A stretch of 64,000 nucleotides of DNA. Source: Haloarcula nitratireducens. Lineage in GTDB: Archaea > Halobacteriota > Halobacteria > Halobacteriales > Haloarculaceae. Numbering within the stretch: the first letter of the stretch is position 1; every line of letters begins with the position of its first letter. Where the stretch lies: the NCBI RefSeq assembly GCF_019599505.1, contig NZ_RKLT01000001.1:124001-188000 (forward strand), given 5' to 3'. Below, one piece after another: positions 53,861 to 63,016 of this stretch. The notes below the pieces were generated by a model. That model searched no databases. It saw only the letters and a list, made by a program, of their open reading frames with translations, and was not told where the DNA came from. A program made the position numbers and the translations under genes.

Positions 53861-54664
53861 ATGAACGCAGGGAAACGAACACGACTCGACCGAATCGGGA
53901 CAGACGGCCGCTACGTCGTCGTTCCGATGGATCACGGTATCACGATGGGTGCCGTAACGGGGCTCAAAGACATCGAATCGACGATCGACGCGGTCACGCG
54001 CGGCGGAGCCGACGCCGTCCTCACCCAACGGGGCATCGCCGGCCGCGTCCATCCGAACAAGAACGACGCGGGTTACATCGCCCACCTCAACGGCTCGACC
54101 ACCATCGGTCCCGACGAGGACGACAAGCGCCGGACCGGCACCGTCGAGGACGCCATCCGCGCGGGGGCCGACGCCGTCTCCTTCCACATCAACGTCGGCA
54201 GCGAGTACGAGCGCGAACAGATCGCCGGGCTCGCCGAACTGACCGGCGAGGCCGAACGCTACGGCCTGCCGGTGCTGGCGATGACCTACGCCCGCGGCCC
54301 GGAGATCGACCCCGAGGCCGAGGAGTTCAACCAGGCGGTCGGTCACGCCGTCCGTCTCGGCGAGGAACTCGGTGCGGACGTCGTCAAGACCGCCTACACC
54401 GGCGACGCGGAGACGTTCCAGCACGTCGTCGAGTCCACGTCGCTGCCGGTGGTCATCGCCGGTGGGTCGCGCGGCACGGACCAGGAGACCCTGGAGATGG
54501 TCCGCGGCGCGATGGACGCCGGGGCCGCGGGCGTCTCGATGGGTCGGTCTATCTTCCAGCACGGGGACCCCGAGAAGATCACGCGGGCGGTCGCCAGCGT
54601 CGTCCACGACGACAGCGAGGCGGCCGACGCGCTCCGGGACGCCGGGCTGGCCGTCGAAGCCTAG
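53861..54664 (+). CDS. aroA': 2-amino-3,7-dideoxy-D-threo-hept-6-ulosonate synthase
   Basis: A 267-residue class I aldolase-type TIM barrel. VVVPMDHGITMGAVTGL is near residues 20-36, LTQRGIAGRV follows, and LPVLAMTYARGPEI and VVKTAYTGD hold the Schiff-base lysine region. SLPVVIAGGSRGTD is the phosphate site. It makes the precursor of 3-dehydroquinate from aspartate semialdehyde and a sugar phosphate, replacing the DAHP route. It lies 26 bases after trpA. Its stop shares a CTAG with the stop of the convergent MinD-like gene. Confidence 0.95.
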   Translation: MNAGKRTRLDRIGTDGRYVVVPMDHGITMGAVTGLKDIESTIDAVTRGGADAVLTQRGIAGRVHPNKNDAGYIAHLNGSTTIGPDEDDKRRTGTVEDAIRAGADAVSFHINVGSEYEREQIAGLAELTGEAERYGLPVLAMTYARGPEIDPEAEEFNQAVGHAVRLGEELGADVVKTAYTGDAETFQHVVESTSLPVVIAGGSRGTDQETLEMVRGAMDAGAAGVSMGRSIFQHGDPEKITRAVASVVHDDSEAADALRDAGLAVEA

Positions 54665-55968
54665 AACCCGAACAGCGACCGTATCTGCGACCCGAGCGAC
54701 GCGGTGTCGCTCTCTGCCGTTTTCGAGGTATCCTCCGCCGATTCGGCGTCACCGCTGCTCGGGTTCTCGACGCCGCTCTCGGACCAGGTCGTCGGTGTAG
54801 TCTCGGACGTCGCCGTCGAACCGCCGTCGCTCTCCGTCCGTGAACCGGACCGTTCGTCTGAGTCGGTGGTGCCGGTGGGGCGGCCATCGTCGGCCGGCGC
54901 GTCCTCCCCGTCGGCAGTTCCGTCGTTCCCTCCGGAATCCATATCGACGCGTCGGTCCGCGTCCGACGGCGAGTGCGCCGAAGACTCGTCGCCGAGCAAG
55001 TCCACGTCCGGTGGCTGGTCCTCGGATTCCGCTGCCGTTACCGCGCCGTCGCCGGTCGCTCCGTCGCCGCTGTCCCCCGTGGCGGGTTCGACGGCCATCG
55101 CTCGCCCGTAGTCCTCGGGGGGCACCGATTCCCCGCGGTGCTGTCCGTCCGCGGTCGGTACGTCGGTCACGCTGACGGCGTCCGGTCGTTTCTCGGAGCC
55201 GGTCGCGGGACCCGCCGCTGCGGCCGTCGCCTCCGGGTCGGCCACCGTCGGCTCCTCGACGAGTTGCCGGGCTACCTTCCGGTAGGCGATAGCGGCACCG
55301 CTCTTGGGCGCGTTCGACACCACGGGACTGCCCGCGTCCTGTGAGTGCGGGACGGCGTCGTCCTCGGGGACGTGGCCGAGCAACTCGACGTCGAGGAACT
55401 CGGAGATGCGGTCCGCGCCGGGCGAGGCACCGGTTCCGGACTTCGTCAGGACGAGGCCGCGGACGTCGGTGTCGACGCGCTCCGCCAGCTCCTTCGTGTT
55501 CCGGACGTTCCGGATCGAGGCCACTCGGGGCGTCGAGACGAGCAGCGTCTCGTCGGCCAACTGCATCGGCCGAACGGTCTCCTCGCTCAGGCCCGCGGGC
55601 GTATCGAGTATCACGACGTCGTAGTGCCACCGGAGCGTCTCGACCACGTCGGGTAGCCTGTCGAGGTCCGTCTCCGCGTACCCGTCGAGGTCCGTCCCGC
55701 TCGGGACGACGGAGAGACCGCTCTCGGTCTCGTAGATAGCGGACTTCACTTCGGCTTCGCCGGCGAGCACGTCGTGGAGCGTCGTCGCCGTCCGGACGTC
55801 GACGTCCATCTCGAGGAAGTCGACGAGGTTCGCCATCGCCAGGTCCAGTTCCACCGTGACCGTAGAACGGCCGGCCTCCGCCAGCGACGCCCCGAGGTTG
55901 ATACTCGTCGTCGTCTTCCCGACGCCGCCCTTTGCACCAGCGACCGTGTAAACGTGATTCGTGACCAT
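54661..55968 (-). CDS. MinD/ParA-like ATPase with long acidic linker and C-terminal amphipathic helix
   Basis: A 435-residue protein. The deviant Walker A AGAKGGVGKTTTSIN is at about 9-23, ELDLAMANL is the switch I region and VVILDTPAGLSEE is Walker B. After the ATPase core (about 1-235) comes a 185-residue disordered acidic linker. The last 11 residues, LGSQIRSLFGF, form an amphipathic helix like the membrane-targeting sequence of MinD. It may position proteins at the membrane. No MinC or MinE is near. Confidence 0.9.
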   Translation of the reverse strand: MVTNHVYTVAGAKGGVGKTTTSINLGASLAEAGRSTVTVELDLAMANLVDFLEMDVDVRTATTLHDVLAGEAEVKSAIYETESGLSVVPSGTDLDGYAETDLDRLPDVVETLRWHYDVVILDTPAGLSEETVRPMQLADETLLVSTPRVASIRNVRNTKELAERVDTDVRGLVLTKSGTGASPGADRISEFLDVELLGHVPEDDAVPHSQDAGSPVVSNAPKSGAAIAYRKVARQLVEEPTVADPEATAAAAGPATGSEKRPDAVSVTDVPTADGQHRGESVPPEDYGRAMAVEPATGDSGDGATGDGAVTAAESEDQPPDVDLLGDESSAHSPSDADRRVDMDSGGNDGTADGEDAPADDGRPTGTTDSDERSGSRTESDGGSTATSETTPTTWSESGVENPSSGDAESAEDTSKTAESDTASLGSQIRSLFGF

Positions 55969-56124
55969 TCGTGACTACTACCGAACTCCCTCGGATCCTG
56001 TTACGACGCTAATTTATCAGAGAAACTGATAACGCTACCGCTCACGTTTTCAGCGTTGAAAACCGGGCGGGGCGGCGGCGCTGAGTCCGCCACGTTCAAG
56101 CCCCGCCGTCGCGGACGTGGCTCT

Positions 56125-57291
56125 ATGACACGAAGCGTGTGGCTCAAAGCCGACGACGAGGTCGGCGACTGGGAGGCGCGGAAGCGGCGCATCACCGCCG
56201 GACTCGAAGCGGGCGTAGACTGGGTACTGGTCGACGAAGCGGACGTAGAGCGCGTCCGTGACCTCGGTTCGGTCAACGTCGCCGCGTTCACGAACGGCGA
56301 CGTCCACGTCATGGAGGCCGAGGCCGACGACTCCGACGCCGACGCGACCGTCGTGGGCAAGGACGGCGAGGGCGACGGCACCGTCGATCTTCCCTCCGAT
56401 TTCTCCGGCTCTGCGGACCTCTCCTCGCTCCGGCAGAACGGCGCGGCCCCGGAGGGGGGCTACGTCCGCATCTTCGACGAGGACTACGAGGCCTTCGCCG
56501 AGGAGGTGGCGACCGAGGCCGACTTCACCATCGTCATCGGCGAGGACTGGCAGATCATCCCCCTGGAGAATCTCATCGCCCGCGTCGGCGACGAGACGGA
56601 CCTCATCACCGGCGTCACCTCCGCCGAGGACGCCCGAACGGCCTACGAGACGCTGGAGCACGGCGTCGACGGCGTCTTGCTCGATACGGACGACATCGAC
56701 GAGATCAGAAAGACCGTCGACGTGCGCGACGAGATGGGCCGCGAGCAACTCGACCTGGAGTACGCCGAGGTGACCGCCGTCGAGCAGACGGGGTCGGCCG
56801 ACCGAGTCTGCATCGACACGGGCAACCTGATGGACCACGACGAGGGGATGCTCGTCGGGTCGATGGCCCGCGGCCTCTTCTTCGTCCACGCCGAGACGGC
56901 CGAGTCGCCGTACGTCGCCTCGCGGCCGTTCCGGGTCAACGCCGGTGCGGTCCACGCCTACGTCCGCACGCCCGACGGCGGGACGAAGTACCTCTCGGAG
57001 CTCCAATCGGGCGACGAGGTTCAGATCGTCGATTCGAACGGTCGCACCCGCGAGGCCATCGTCGGCCGCGCGAAGATCGAGAAACGGCCGATGTTCCGCG
57101 TGCAGGCCGAGACCGAGGGGGGCGACCGAATCGAGACGCTGTTACAGAATGCAGAGACCATCAAGGTCCACGCGCGCGACGGTCGCGTCGCGGTCACCGA
57201 CCTCGAACCGGGCGACGAGATCCTCGTCTACCACGAGGACACGGCGACGCACTTCGGCGAGAAGATCGAAGAGAGCATCATCGAGAAGTAG
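56125..57291 (+). CDS. aroB': 3-dehydroquinate synthase II
   Basis: A 388-residue archaeal AroB' protein. It starts TRSVWLKADDEVGDWEARK and contains IIPLENLIARVGDETDLI, RVCIDTGNLMDHDEGMLVGS, SRPFRVNAGAVHAYVRTPDG and a C-terminal HARDGRVAVTDLEPGDEILV barrel. It converts the AroA' product to 3-dehydroquinate using NAD, the entry to aromatic amino acids. The pathway partner aroA' lies 1.4 kb upstream, separated by the oppositely oriented MinD-like gene. Confidence 0.96.
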   Translation: MTRSVWLKADDEVGDWEARKRRITAGLEAGVDWVLVDEADVERVRDLGSVNVAAFTNGDVHVMEAEADDSDADATVVGKDGEGDGTVDLPSDFSGSADLSSLRQNGAAPEGGYVRIFDEDYEAFAEEVATEADFTIVIGEDWQIIPLENLIARVGDETDLITGVTSAEDARTAYETLEHGVDGVLLDTDDIDEIRKTVDVRDEMGREQLDLEYAEVTAVEQTGSADRVCIDTGNLMDHDEGMLVGSMARGLFFVHAETAESPYVASRPFRVNAGAVHAYVRTPDGGTKYLSELQSGDEVQIVDSNGRTREAIVGRAKIEKRPMFRVQAETEGGDRIETLLQNAETIKVHARDGRVAVTDLEPGDEILVYHEDTATHFGEKIEESIIEK

Positions 57292-57315
57292 ACGGCACAG
57301 GGCGGGATTCTTCCC

Positions 57316-57750
57316 CTACTGTTCGGCTTCGACGTCCGCCTCGGTCCGGTACTGGTCGAGCTCGGTCGTACACCAGTGACAGAACTCGATGTCGTCGTCG
57401 AGTTCTTTCCCGCAGTTGGGACACTTCGTCCCTTCGAGCACTTCGGTGGTCACGTTCCCGCGGGTCGCCATCCAGTAAGCGTCGACCATGTTCAGGGCGG
57501 TGATCGCCAGCACGGCGACCGAGGCTTCGAGCGGAACGTTCTGGGCGGCGGCCAGCAGGTTGTCGAGCGTAAAGCCGTTCCGGAGCGGTGCCATCGCGTT
57601 CCCGTCGATGAGCAGCGCCGTCGTGCTGTAGACGAGGCCGAACCAGAGAACCGCGCGTAACCACTCCCGGAGGTAGACGTGCCCCAGCCCGGGGTAGAGA
57701 AAGGCGAGTACGGCGGCGAGCCACGGCCGTTTTCGCCCGGTCTCAGCCAT
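57316..57750 (-). CDS. Membrane protein with C-terminal zinc ribbon
   Basis: A 144-residue protein. The N-terminal WLAAVLAFLYPGLGHVYLREW is the opening of TM2-type membrane proteins. Further hydrophobic helices follow, and a zinc ribbon CPNCGKELDDDIEFCHWC lies near residues 113-130. The TATA box (complement of about 57777-57784) is about 30 nt before the ATG at 57750, which is preferred over 57843. Its function is unknown. Confidence 0.82.
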   Translation of the reverse strand: MAETGRKRPWLAAVLAFLYPGLGHVYLREWLRAVLWFGLVYSTTALLIDGNAMAPLRNGFTLDNLLAAAQNVPLEASVAVLAITALNMVDAYWMATRGNVTTEVLEGTKCPNCGKELDDDIEFCHWCTTELDQYRTEADVEAEQ

Positions 57751-57864
57751 ATTCCCCGAATCAGGGACCCACGCTCCTATATCTTCCGAACCGTAGAGGT
57801 TCGCCTCGACCGAACTACCGTCGACAGAAGGTACCGTTTTCACCGCTCGCCACTAGTTCCGCCC

Positions 57865-58206
57865 ATGGACGTCGTATCAGATGACGGCTCGAACGCCGTC
57901 GAAGTCGAACCGGGCGTCTTCCTCACGCAGCTGGCGGCGGGCGCTGAGATGAGCATCCAGCATCTCCGCATCGAACCAGGCGGGCGCGTACCCGAACACA
58001 GCCACCATCACGAGCAGGTGGGATTCGTCTATCAGGGGGAACAGACCTTCGTCCTCGACGGCGGCGAGGCGGTGACCGTCGAACCCGGCGAGTCCTACCG
58101 CTTGGAGAGTCACGAAGTCCACGCCGCCGAGAACCGCGGCGACGAGGTGCTGCTGGCGATCGACGTGTTCAGTCCGCCGCGGCCGAACCCCGACTGGCAG
58201 GAGTAG
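57865..58206 (+). CDS. Cupin-domain protein
   Basis: A 113-residue single cupin. Motif one GGRVPEHSHHHEQVGFVYQG and motif two PGESYRLESHEVHAAEN hold the metal-binding histidines and glutamate. Small cupins act as metal-dependent isomerases, dioxygenases or ligand sensors; the specific role is unknown. ATG 57865 gives a complete cupin. Confidence 0.88.
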   Translation: MDVVSDDGSNAVEVEPGVFLTQLAAGAEMSIQHLRIEPGGRVPEHSHHHEQVGFVYQGEQTFVLDGGEAVTVEPGESYRLESHEVHAAENRGDEVLLAIDVFSPPRPNPDWQE

Positions 58207-58227
58207 CGACACGGCCGACCGGACCCG

Positions 58228-58413
58228 TCACCGCAGCACGAGGAGATAGGTCAGGGCGGCGAGAAACAGCGCCGTGAGAAGCACGGTCCGGAGCGTGAAC
58301 GCGGCCAACTCGAAGAAGCTCAACCCCCAGACGAGGACGGTACTGAACGCGAGCGATAGCAGCAAGTCGAGCACCAGCAGGACCCGGATGTCCCCGTCGC
58401 CGTCTGCGGCCAT
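58228..58413 (-). CDS. 61-residue protein with two membrane helices
   Basis: After a short acidic N-terminus (MAADGDGDIR) the protein consists of two hydrophobic helices, about 11-30 and 36-58. Haloarchaeal codon use and the 21-base gap to the cupin stop support coding. It converges with the cupin gene. The function is unknown. Confidence 0.7.
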   Translation of the reverse strand: MAADGDGDIRVLLVLDLLLSLAFSTVLVWGLSFFELAAFTLRTVLLTALFLAALTYLLVLR

Positions 58414-58512
58414 GGCGCTACTGCCGCGGCCACGTCCATATACGTACGGGGAGGGGACGCGATATCGACCCGAATGAGAGCGTTGATTATCATTCAGATA
58501 GATTGACAGACG

Positions 58513-58836
58513 ATGATAGAGAACCGCAACGGAACGCCCGTCGACCCGGTCCCCTTCCTGGTCGTCAGCGGGCTGGGAGTCGCGCTAAGCTTCTCCTTCG
58601 GCCCGATCTACGTCATGGAGTTCGGTGCGTCGCTGCCGTTCTCGCTGTCGGTCGCCGGTCTCGTCGCGCTGGGGACGGCAGCCGCGGCCTACCACCGCTA
58701 CGTCTGGACGGCGCGGCCCGAACTGCGCGGCGAGGTACCGGCCGACGTCCGGCTCGGGCGACTGCTGTACGGCATGATCGTCGGATTCTTCGTCGTCGTC
58801 GCGCTCGCGCTCCCGCTCGTCGCCGGCGGCCTGTGA
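58513..58836 (+). CDS. Small membrane protein with three helices
   Basis: A 107-residue protein with hydrophobic segments at about 13-33, 39-60 and 86-106 and a charged loop RYVWTARPELRGEVPADVRLG. No motif identifies a function. An A/T-rich stretch TTGATTATCATTC (58483-58495) lies about 20-30 nt before the ATG and may be its promoter. Confidence 0.75.
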   Translation: MIENRNGTPVDPVPFLVVSGLGVALSFSFGPIYVMEFGASLPFSLSVAGLVALGTAAAAYHRYVWTARPELRGEVPADVRLGRLLYGMIVGFFVVVALALPLVAGGL

Positions 58837-58900
58837 TCGCCCTCGAACTCCGCGCTCCGTCGCCGGACGCCGCTCTCTGATACCGCAAGCCTGTGGAACT

Positions 58901-59338
58901 ATGACCGAGGGGTGCGACTGCGGGTCCATGCGCGAGGTGGAACGCACGCGGTTCGTGGCGGCGACGCCCGCCGAACTCGATCGCTCGCTGTCGCCGGTCG
59001 CCGTCATCGAACACGAGGGGACGTTCGGCGTCGTGATGAACGAGGAGACCGACGCCGGGCAGCGGGTCACGGCCCGCGGCGGCGGCGTCGAGGCCGTCTT
59101 CTCCTTTCAGGAACGCGAGAACGGGCTCTCCTATCGGCAGATCGGCGAGCAGGGCCCTTTCGAATCGATGGAGACGACGCTCACGTATCAGTCGAGTGAC
59201 CACGGGAGCGAGGTGACGGCGCATTCGGTGGTCAGTCTCGGGCTCCCGCTCTCGTCGGTGACCGACCGCATCGCCGCGTGGAAACGAGGTGGGGAGCTGG
59301 ACCGGCTGCTCGACGGGCTGGCCGACGAACATCGATAG
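58901..59338 (+). CDS. SRPBCC/START-like small protein
   Basis: A 145-residue protein with EVERTRFVAATPAELDRSLS at the N-terminus and a string of beta strands ending in a long C-terminal helix (SVTDRIAAWKRGGELDRLLD). This is the order expected for the SRPBCC helix-grip fold that binds lipids or other hydrophobic ligands. The N-terminal CDCGSM cysteines are unusual. The family call is from pattern only. Confidence 0.65.
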   Translation: MTEGCDCGSMREVERTRFVAATPAELDRSLSPVAVIEHEGTFGVVMNEETDAGQRVTARGGGVEAVFSFQERENGLSYRQIGEQGPFESMETTLTYQSSDHGSEVTAHSVVSLGLPLSSVTDRIAAWKRGGELDRLLDGLADEHR

Positions 59339-59442
59339 CGCGCTGTCGCCGTATCGACGCTGCCCGGGGCACTCCGCCGGATGTGTGCGGGCCGCGCAGA
59401 TTCCTACGAACGTTTATGTTATTTTGGATGGAACGGTGATAC

Positions 59443-59667
59443 ATGGGTATTTTGAACGCGGTCGGCGAGATACTCCGGGCCTCGACGCAGTCGGCCAATC
59501 GGGGGGACCGCGCCGGGGAGACGTCGACGGGGGCGTACTGGTGTGACGACTGCGCCGAGCGAATCAGGGACGTCGACGCGACCGGCGAGACGCCACCGAA
59601 CTGCCCGGACTGCGGCGAGGAGATGCGGTTCGAACGCTCGGCCGCCGCCACCGGGTGCGCGTGCTGA
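59443..59667 (+). CDS. Small zinc-finger protein
   Basis: A 74-residue protein with two CxxC pairs: WCDDCAE and NCPDCGEEM (about 34-60). They form a zinc ribbon of the small CPxCG-like proteins common in haloarchaea. It ends TGCAC. The N-terminal 30 residues are a short amphipathic helix (GILNAVGEILRAS). A TATA-like TATGTTATTTTGG (59416-59428) lies about 20 nt upstream. The function is unknown. Confidence 0.8.
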   Translation: MGILNAVGEILRASTQSANRGDRAGETSTGAYWCDDCAERIRDVDATGETPPNCPDCGEEMRFERSAAATGCAC

Positions 59668-59710
59668 CTCGCCAGAACACGTATATCATCGACAACTGCT
59701 ATTAACACAC

Positions 59711-60007
59711 ATGACAGCGGCCGACCGAATCGACGCGTATCTCGACACGCTCGAAGAGTGGTTACACGGTCTCTACCACGGGATGATCGAACACCCGTCC
59801 TTCGAGAAGATAGAGAAGGAGGCGGAGGACACCGCAGACGTGTTCATGTTCGCCTGTTTCGCCGACGCCTTCGGCATCCCGAGTCCAATCTCGTACTACA
59901 CGGCGGAACTGCTCCCGTACCTCTCCGAGGAGTTCGTCCAGTGGGAGCGCCGGATGTGGGACCGACAGTCGCTCATCGAGCGCAAGGGCCAGCAGTATCA
60001 CTTCTGA
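59711..60007 (+). CDS. 98-residue helical protein coupled to the ArsA-type ATPase
   Basis: A 98-residue all-helical protein with DRIDAYLDTLEEWLHGLYHG and a Phe/Tyr-rich second half (MFACFADAFGIPSPISYYTA). It ends one base before the ATG of the ArsA-type ATPase, so the two are almost certainly cotranslated. No annotated family is recognised. A partner or substrate-adaptor role for the ATPase is inferred from position. Confidence 0.85.
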   Translation: MTAADRIDAYLDTLEEWLHGLYHGMIEHPSFEKIEKEAEDTADVFMFACFADAFGIPSPISYYTAELLPYLSEEFVQWERRMWDRQSLIERKGQQYHF

Positions 60008-60008
60008 G

Positions 60009-60980
60009 ATGAACAAGTTCGTCTTCTTCGGGGGGAAAGGCGGGGTCGGCAAGACCACGGTATCGAGCGCCTACGGCCTGAAGTGCGCCCGCGACGGCCT
60101 GCGGACGCTGCTCGTCTCGACGGACCCGGCACACAGCACCTCGGACGTGTTCGACCAGCAGTTCGACGACGACCCGACGGCCGTCGAGGGCCACGAGAAC
60201 CTCTGGGCGATGGAACTGGACCCGGAGGAGGAGGTCGAGCGGCACATGCAGGAGATCAAGGGCTCGATGACCGACCAGGTGAGTCCGGCCATCGTCAACG
60301 AGATCGACCGGCAGATAGAGCTCGCCCACCGGACGCCGGGAGCCTACGAGGCGGCGCTGTTCGACCGGTTCATCGACGTGATGCGCGAGAGCGACGACTA
60401 CGATCGCGTCGTCTTCGATACGTCGCCGACCGGCGGGACGCTGCGCCTGCTCGCGCTCCCGGAGTTCCTCGAATCGTGGATAGAGCGGCTCACGGCCAAG
60501 CGACAGGAGAGCGTAGACCTCTTCGAGAAGGCGGCGATCGGTGACTCGGAGGCGCGGGAGAAGATCGCGGACGACCCGATCATCCGCCGGCTCACCGAGC
60601 GCAAGGAGAACTTCGAGTTCGCCGGGCGGACGCTCCGCGAGGAAGCCGTGTTCTACCTCGTCCTCAACCCCGACGAACTCTCCATCGAGGAGTCACATCG
60701 CGCCGTCACCGACCTGACCGACGCGGGCCTGACCATCGGCGGACTGGTCGTCAACAAGGTCGCGCCGGCCCCGGACGACGACGAGAGGGGGAAGGGAGCG
60801 ACGTATCTGCGGGAGCGCCACCGCACCGAGCGGGCGCGGCTCGACCGCATCCGCGAAGAGTTCGACCAGCCGGTCCTCGCGGTCGTCGAACAGCGCGTCT
60901 CGGAGATAAAGGGGAGCCTCTTGGACGAGGTCACCGACGAGCTCGACATCGACGTCGAGGCGTCCCCGGCGGGACTCTAA
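60009..60980 (+). CDS. ArsA/Get3-type ATPase
   Basis: A 323-residue protein. The deviant Walker A GGKGGVGKTTVSSAYG is at about 9-24, switch I is STDPAHSTSDVF, Walker B/switch II is VVFDTSPTGGTLRLLALPEF and the A-loop region is VLNPDELSIEES. It is a single-domain member, similar to Get3 rather than the duplicated arsenite pump ArsA. The Get3 zinc CxxC is absent. The client (membrane protein or metal) is unknown. Confidence 0.92.
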   Translation: MNKFVFFGGKGGVGKTTVSSAYGLKCARDGLRTLLVSTDPAHSTSDVFDQQFDDDPTAVEGHENLWAMELDPEEEVERHMQEIKGSMTDQVSPAIVNEIDRQIELAHRTPGAYEAALFDRFIDVMRESDDYDRVVFDTSPTGGTLRLLALPEFLESWIERLTAKRQESVDLFEKAAIGDSEAREKIADDPIIRRLTERKENFEFAGRTLREEAVFYLVLNPDELSIEESHRAVTDLTDAGLTIGGLVVNKVAPAPDDDERGKGATYLRERHRTERARLDRIREEFDQPVLAVVEQRVSEIKGSLLDEVTDELDIDVEASPAGL

Positions 60981-61065
60981 GCAGCGGCCGAGGGGGCGGA
61001 AATCGGAAGGCGGCGTAGCCGCTGCTGGGCTCGAAGTGTGACTAAGCTGTCCGATATCTCCACAA

Positions 61066-61076
61066 TTATTAAATAC
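61066..61076 (+). promoter_or_regulatory. TATA box of cstA
   Basis: TTATTAAATAC is centred about 25 nt before the ATG at 61096 and 40 nt before the ATG at 61111. The spacing favours 61096 for a leaderless transcript, while a GAGGG 8 bases before 61111 favours that one for a short leader. Confidence 0.6.
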
Positions 61077-61095
61077 TTTTTGGGCACAGATATGG

Positions 61096-62940
61096 ATGAG
61101 GGTAGATATTATGGTACAAGTTATCTGGCTCGTCGTCGCCACGCTGCTCACGTTCAGCATCGGATACCTCGGCTATTCGAGGTATCTCGCGCAGTTCGTG
61201 GAACTGGACGATTCGAACGAGACACCGGCGCACAAATACGAGGACGGACAGGAGTACGTCCCCTCGAAGAAACCGGTGTTGCTGGGGCATCACTACTCCA
61301 GCATCGCCGGGGGCGCGCCCATCGTCGGACCCATCACCGCCGGCGTGGTCTGGGGGTGGGTGCCGGCCCTGCTGTGGATCGCCATCGGGAACCCGCTGAT
61401 GGGGAGCGTCCACGACTTCGTCTCGCTGTCGGGCAGTCTCCGCCACGAGGGGAAGTCCATCGGCTACATCATCGGCGAGTACGTCGGCGAACGGGGGAAG
61501 AAGATGCTGCTGTGGTTCGCGTTCCTGACGATCATCCTCGTCGTGGCGGTGTTCGCGCTCGTCGTCGCTATCGTGTTCAACGCCTATCCGCAGGCGGCGA
61601 CGGCGAGTTTCGTCTACATCGCACTGGCGCTGATATTCGGCGTGTACCTCTATCAGTTGGACCTCCCGTTCATCCCGGGGACGGCCGTCTTCGTCACCGC
61701 GGTGTTCGGCGGCGTCTGGGTCGGCCTCAACTTCCCCATCGCGCTGTTCCCGGCCCCCGAGGGGTCGCCCTACGCGCCCGAAACCATCGTCCTGTTCGGC
61801 TCCGGACTGGCCTCGCTGGTGCCCGCTGCGGGCACGCTGGGCGCGAACACCGCCGCCTGGATTCCGGTCATCCTGCTGTACGCCGCCATCGCGTCGGTGC
61901 TCCCGGTCTGGATGCTGCTCCAGCCGCGTGACTTCCTCTCGTCGTTCCTGCTGTACGCGGGGGTCGGCGGGGCGCTGGTGGCCGTCGTCGTGGGCACGCT
62001 GCTGGGAACGTCCTCGCAACCGCTGGTCATCGAACTCGAACCGTACTACGGCTTCATGGGGACCGCGGGGCTGCCGCTGTTCCCGCTGCTGTTCGTGACC
62101 ATCGCCTGCGGGACCATCAGCGGGTTCCACTCGCTGGTCTCCTCGGGCACGACCGCGAAGCAACTCAACAAGGAGTCCGACGCCCGCCCCATCGGCTACG
62201 GCGGGATGCTCGGGGAAGGCCTGCTGGCGACGGTCGCGCTCGGCACGGTCGCCATCGCGGGCGTCACGGCCGGCGGCGGTATCGGCCGCGCCCTGCCGAA
62301 CTTCGCCAGCGGCGGGTCCGTCATGCTGTCGAGCTTCGGCATCCCGCTCGAAGTCGGCGCGGTGTTCATGGCGCTCGTGCTCGTGAGCTTCCTGTTGACC
62401 TCGACCGACACGGCGGTTCGCCTCGGTCGCTACATGGCCGAGGAGATCGTCGGCACGCCCGACGCCGACACCGTCTACATGCGACAGATGCAGGAGGTCG
62501 GGACCAACCGCTACTCGAACGCCGCCATCCAATGCCTCATCGCGTACGCGCTGGTCGCCAGCGGGTCGTGGGCGAGCCTCTGGCCGCTGTTCGGCGGCGC
62601 GAACCAGCTGCTGGCCGCGCTCGCGCTGTTGACCGCGACGGTGTGGCTGGCGAACTGGGACGAGGACAAACAGCTCATCAGCACCGGCGTCCCGATGGCG
62701 CTGATGACGCTCATCACGATTATCGCGCTGCTGTACCTCGCGCTCTATCAGAACCTCTATCAGCAGTTCGTGCTGGGCGGGTTCGCGCCGGAGGCGGGCA
62801 TCGTCGCCCGCATCTCCGTCGCGGCGCAGATCGTCCTCGCGCTGGTGCTCGTTGGACTGGCGCTCTCGCTGGTCTGGATCGGCTACAAGAACATCCGGTC
62901 GGTGCGCGAACGCCCCGGTGCGGCCCCGGCCGACGACTGA
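61096..62940 (+). CDS. cstA: Carbon starvation protein A (CstA) family transporter
   Basis: A 614-residue protein with about 16 hydrophobic helices. CstA hallmarks include KKPVLLGHHYSSIAGGAPIVGP at the start, MGSVHDFVSLSGSLRHEGKS, FHSLVSSGTTAKQL and STDTAVRLGRY. CstA homologues import peptides or pyruvate during starvation in bacteria; the haloarchaeal substrate is unknown. It begins 116 bases after the ATPase gene with its own TATA box. Confidence 0.93.
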   Translation: MRVDIMVQVIWLVVATLLTFSIGYLGYSRYLAQFVELDDSNETPAHKYEDGQEYVPSKKPVLLGHHYSSIAGGAPIVGPITAGVVWGWVPALLWIAIGNPLMGSVHDFVSLSGSLRHEGKSIGYIIGEYVGERGKKMLLWFAFLTIILVVAVFALVVAIVFNAYPQAATASFVYIALALIFGVYLYQLDLPFIPGTAVFVTAVFGGVWVGLNFPIALFPAPEGSPYAPETIVLFGSGLASLVPAAGTLGANTAAWIPVILLYAAIASVLPVWMLLQPRDFLSSFLLYAGVGGALVAVVVGTLLGTSSQPLVIELEPYYGFMGTAGLPLFPLLFVTIACGTISGFHSLVSSGTTAKQLNKESDARPIGYGGMLGEGLLATVALGTVAIAGVTAGGGIGRALPNFASGGSVMLSSFGIPLEVGAVFMALVLVSFLLTSTDTAVRLGRYMAEEIVGTPDADTVYMRQMQEVGTNRYSNAAIQCLIAYALVASGSWASLWPLFGGANQLLAALALLTATVWLANWDEDKQLISTGVPMALMTLITIIALLYLALYQNLYQQFVLGGFAPEAGIVARISVAAQIVLALVLVGLALSLVWIGYKNIRSVRERPGAAPADD

Positions 62941-63016
62941 ACGACGACGCGACGAGCCCTCCCTTCTTTTCGTCGTTTTCCGCGTTCGAGTGCCCCGCGA
63001 TGGCGACGCCGAGCGC

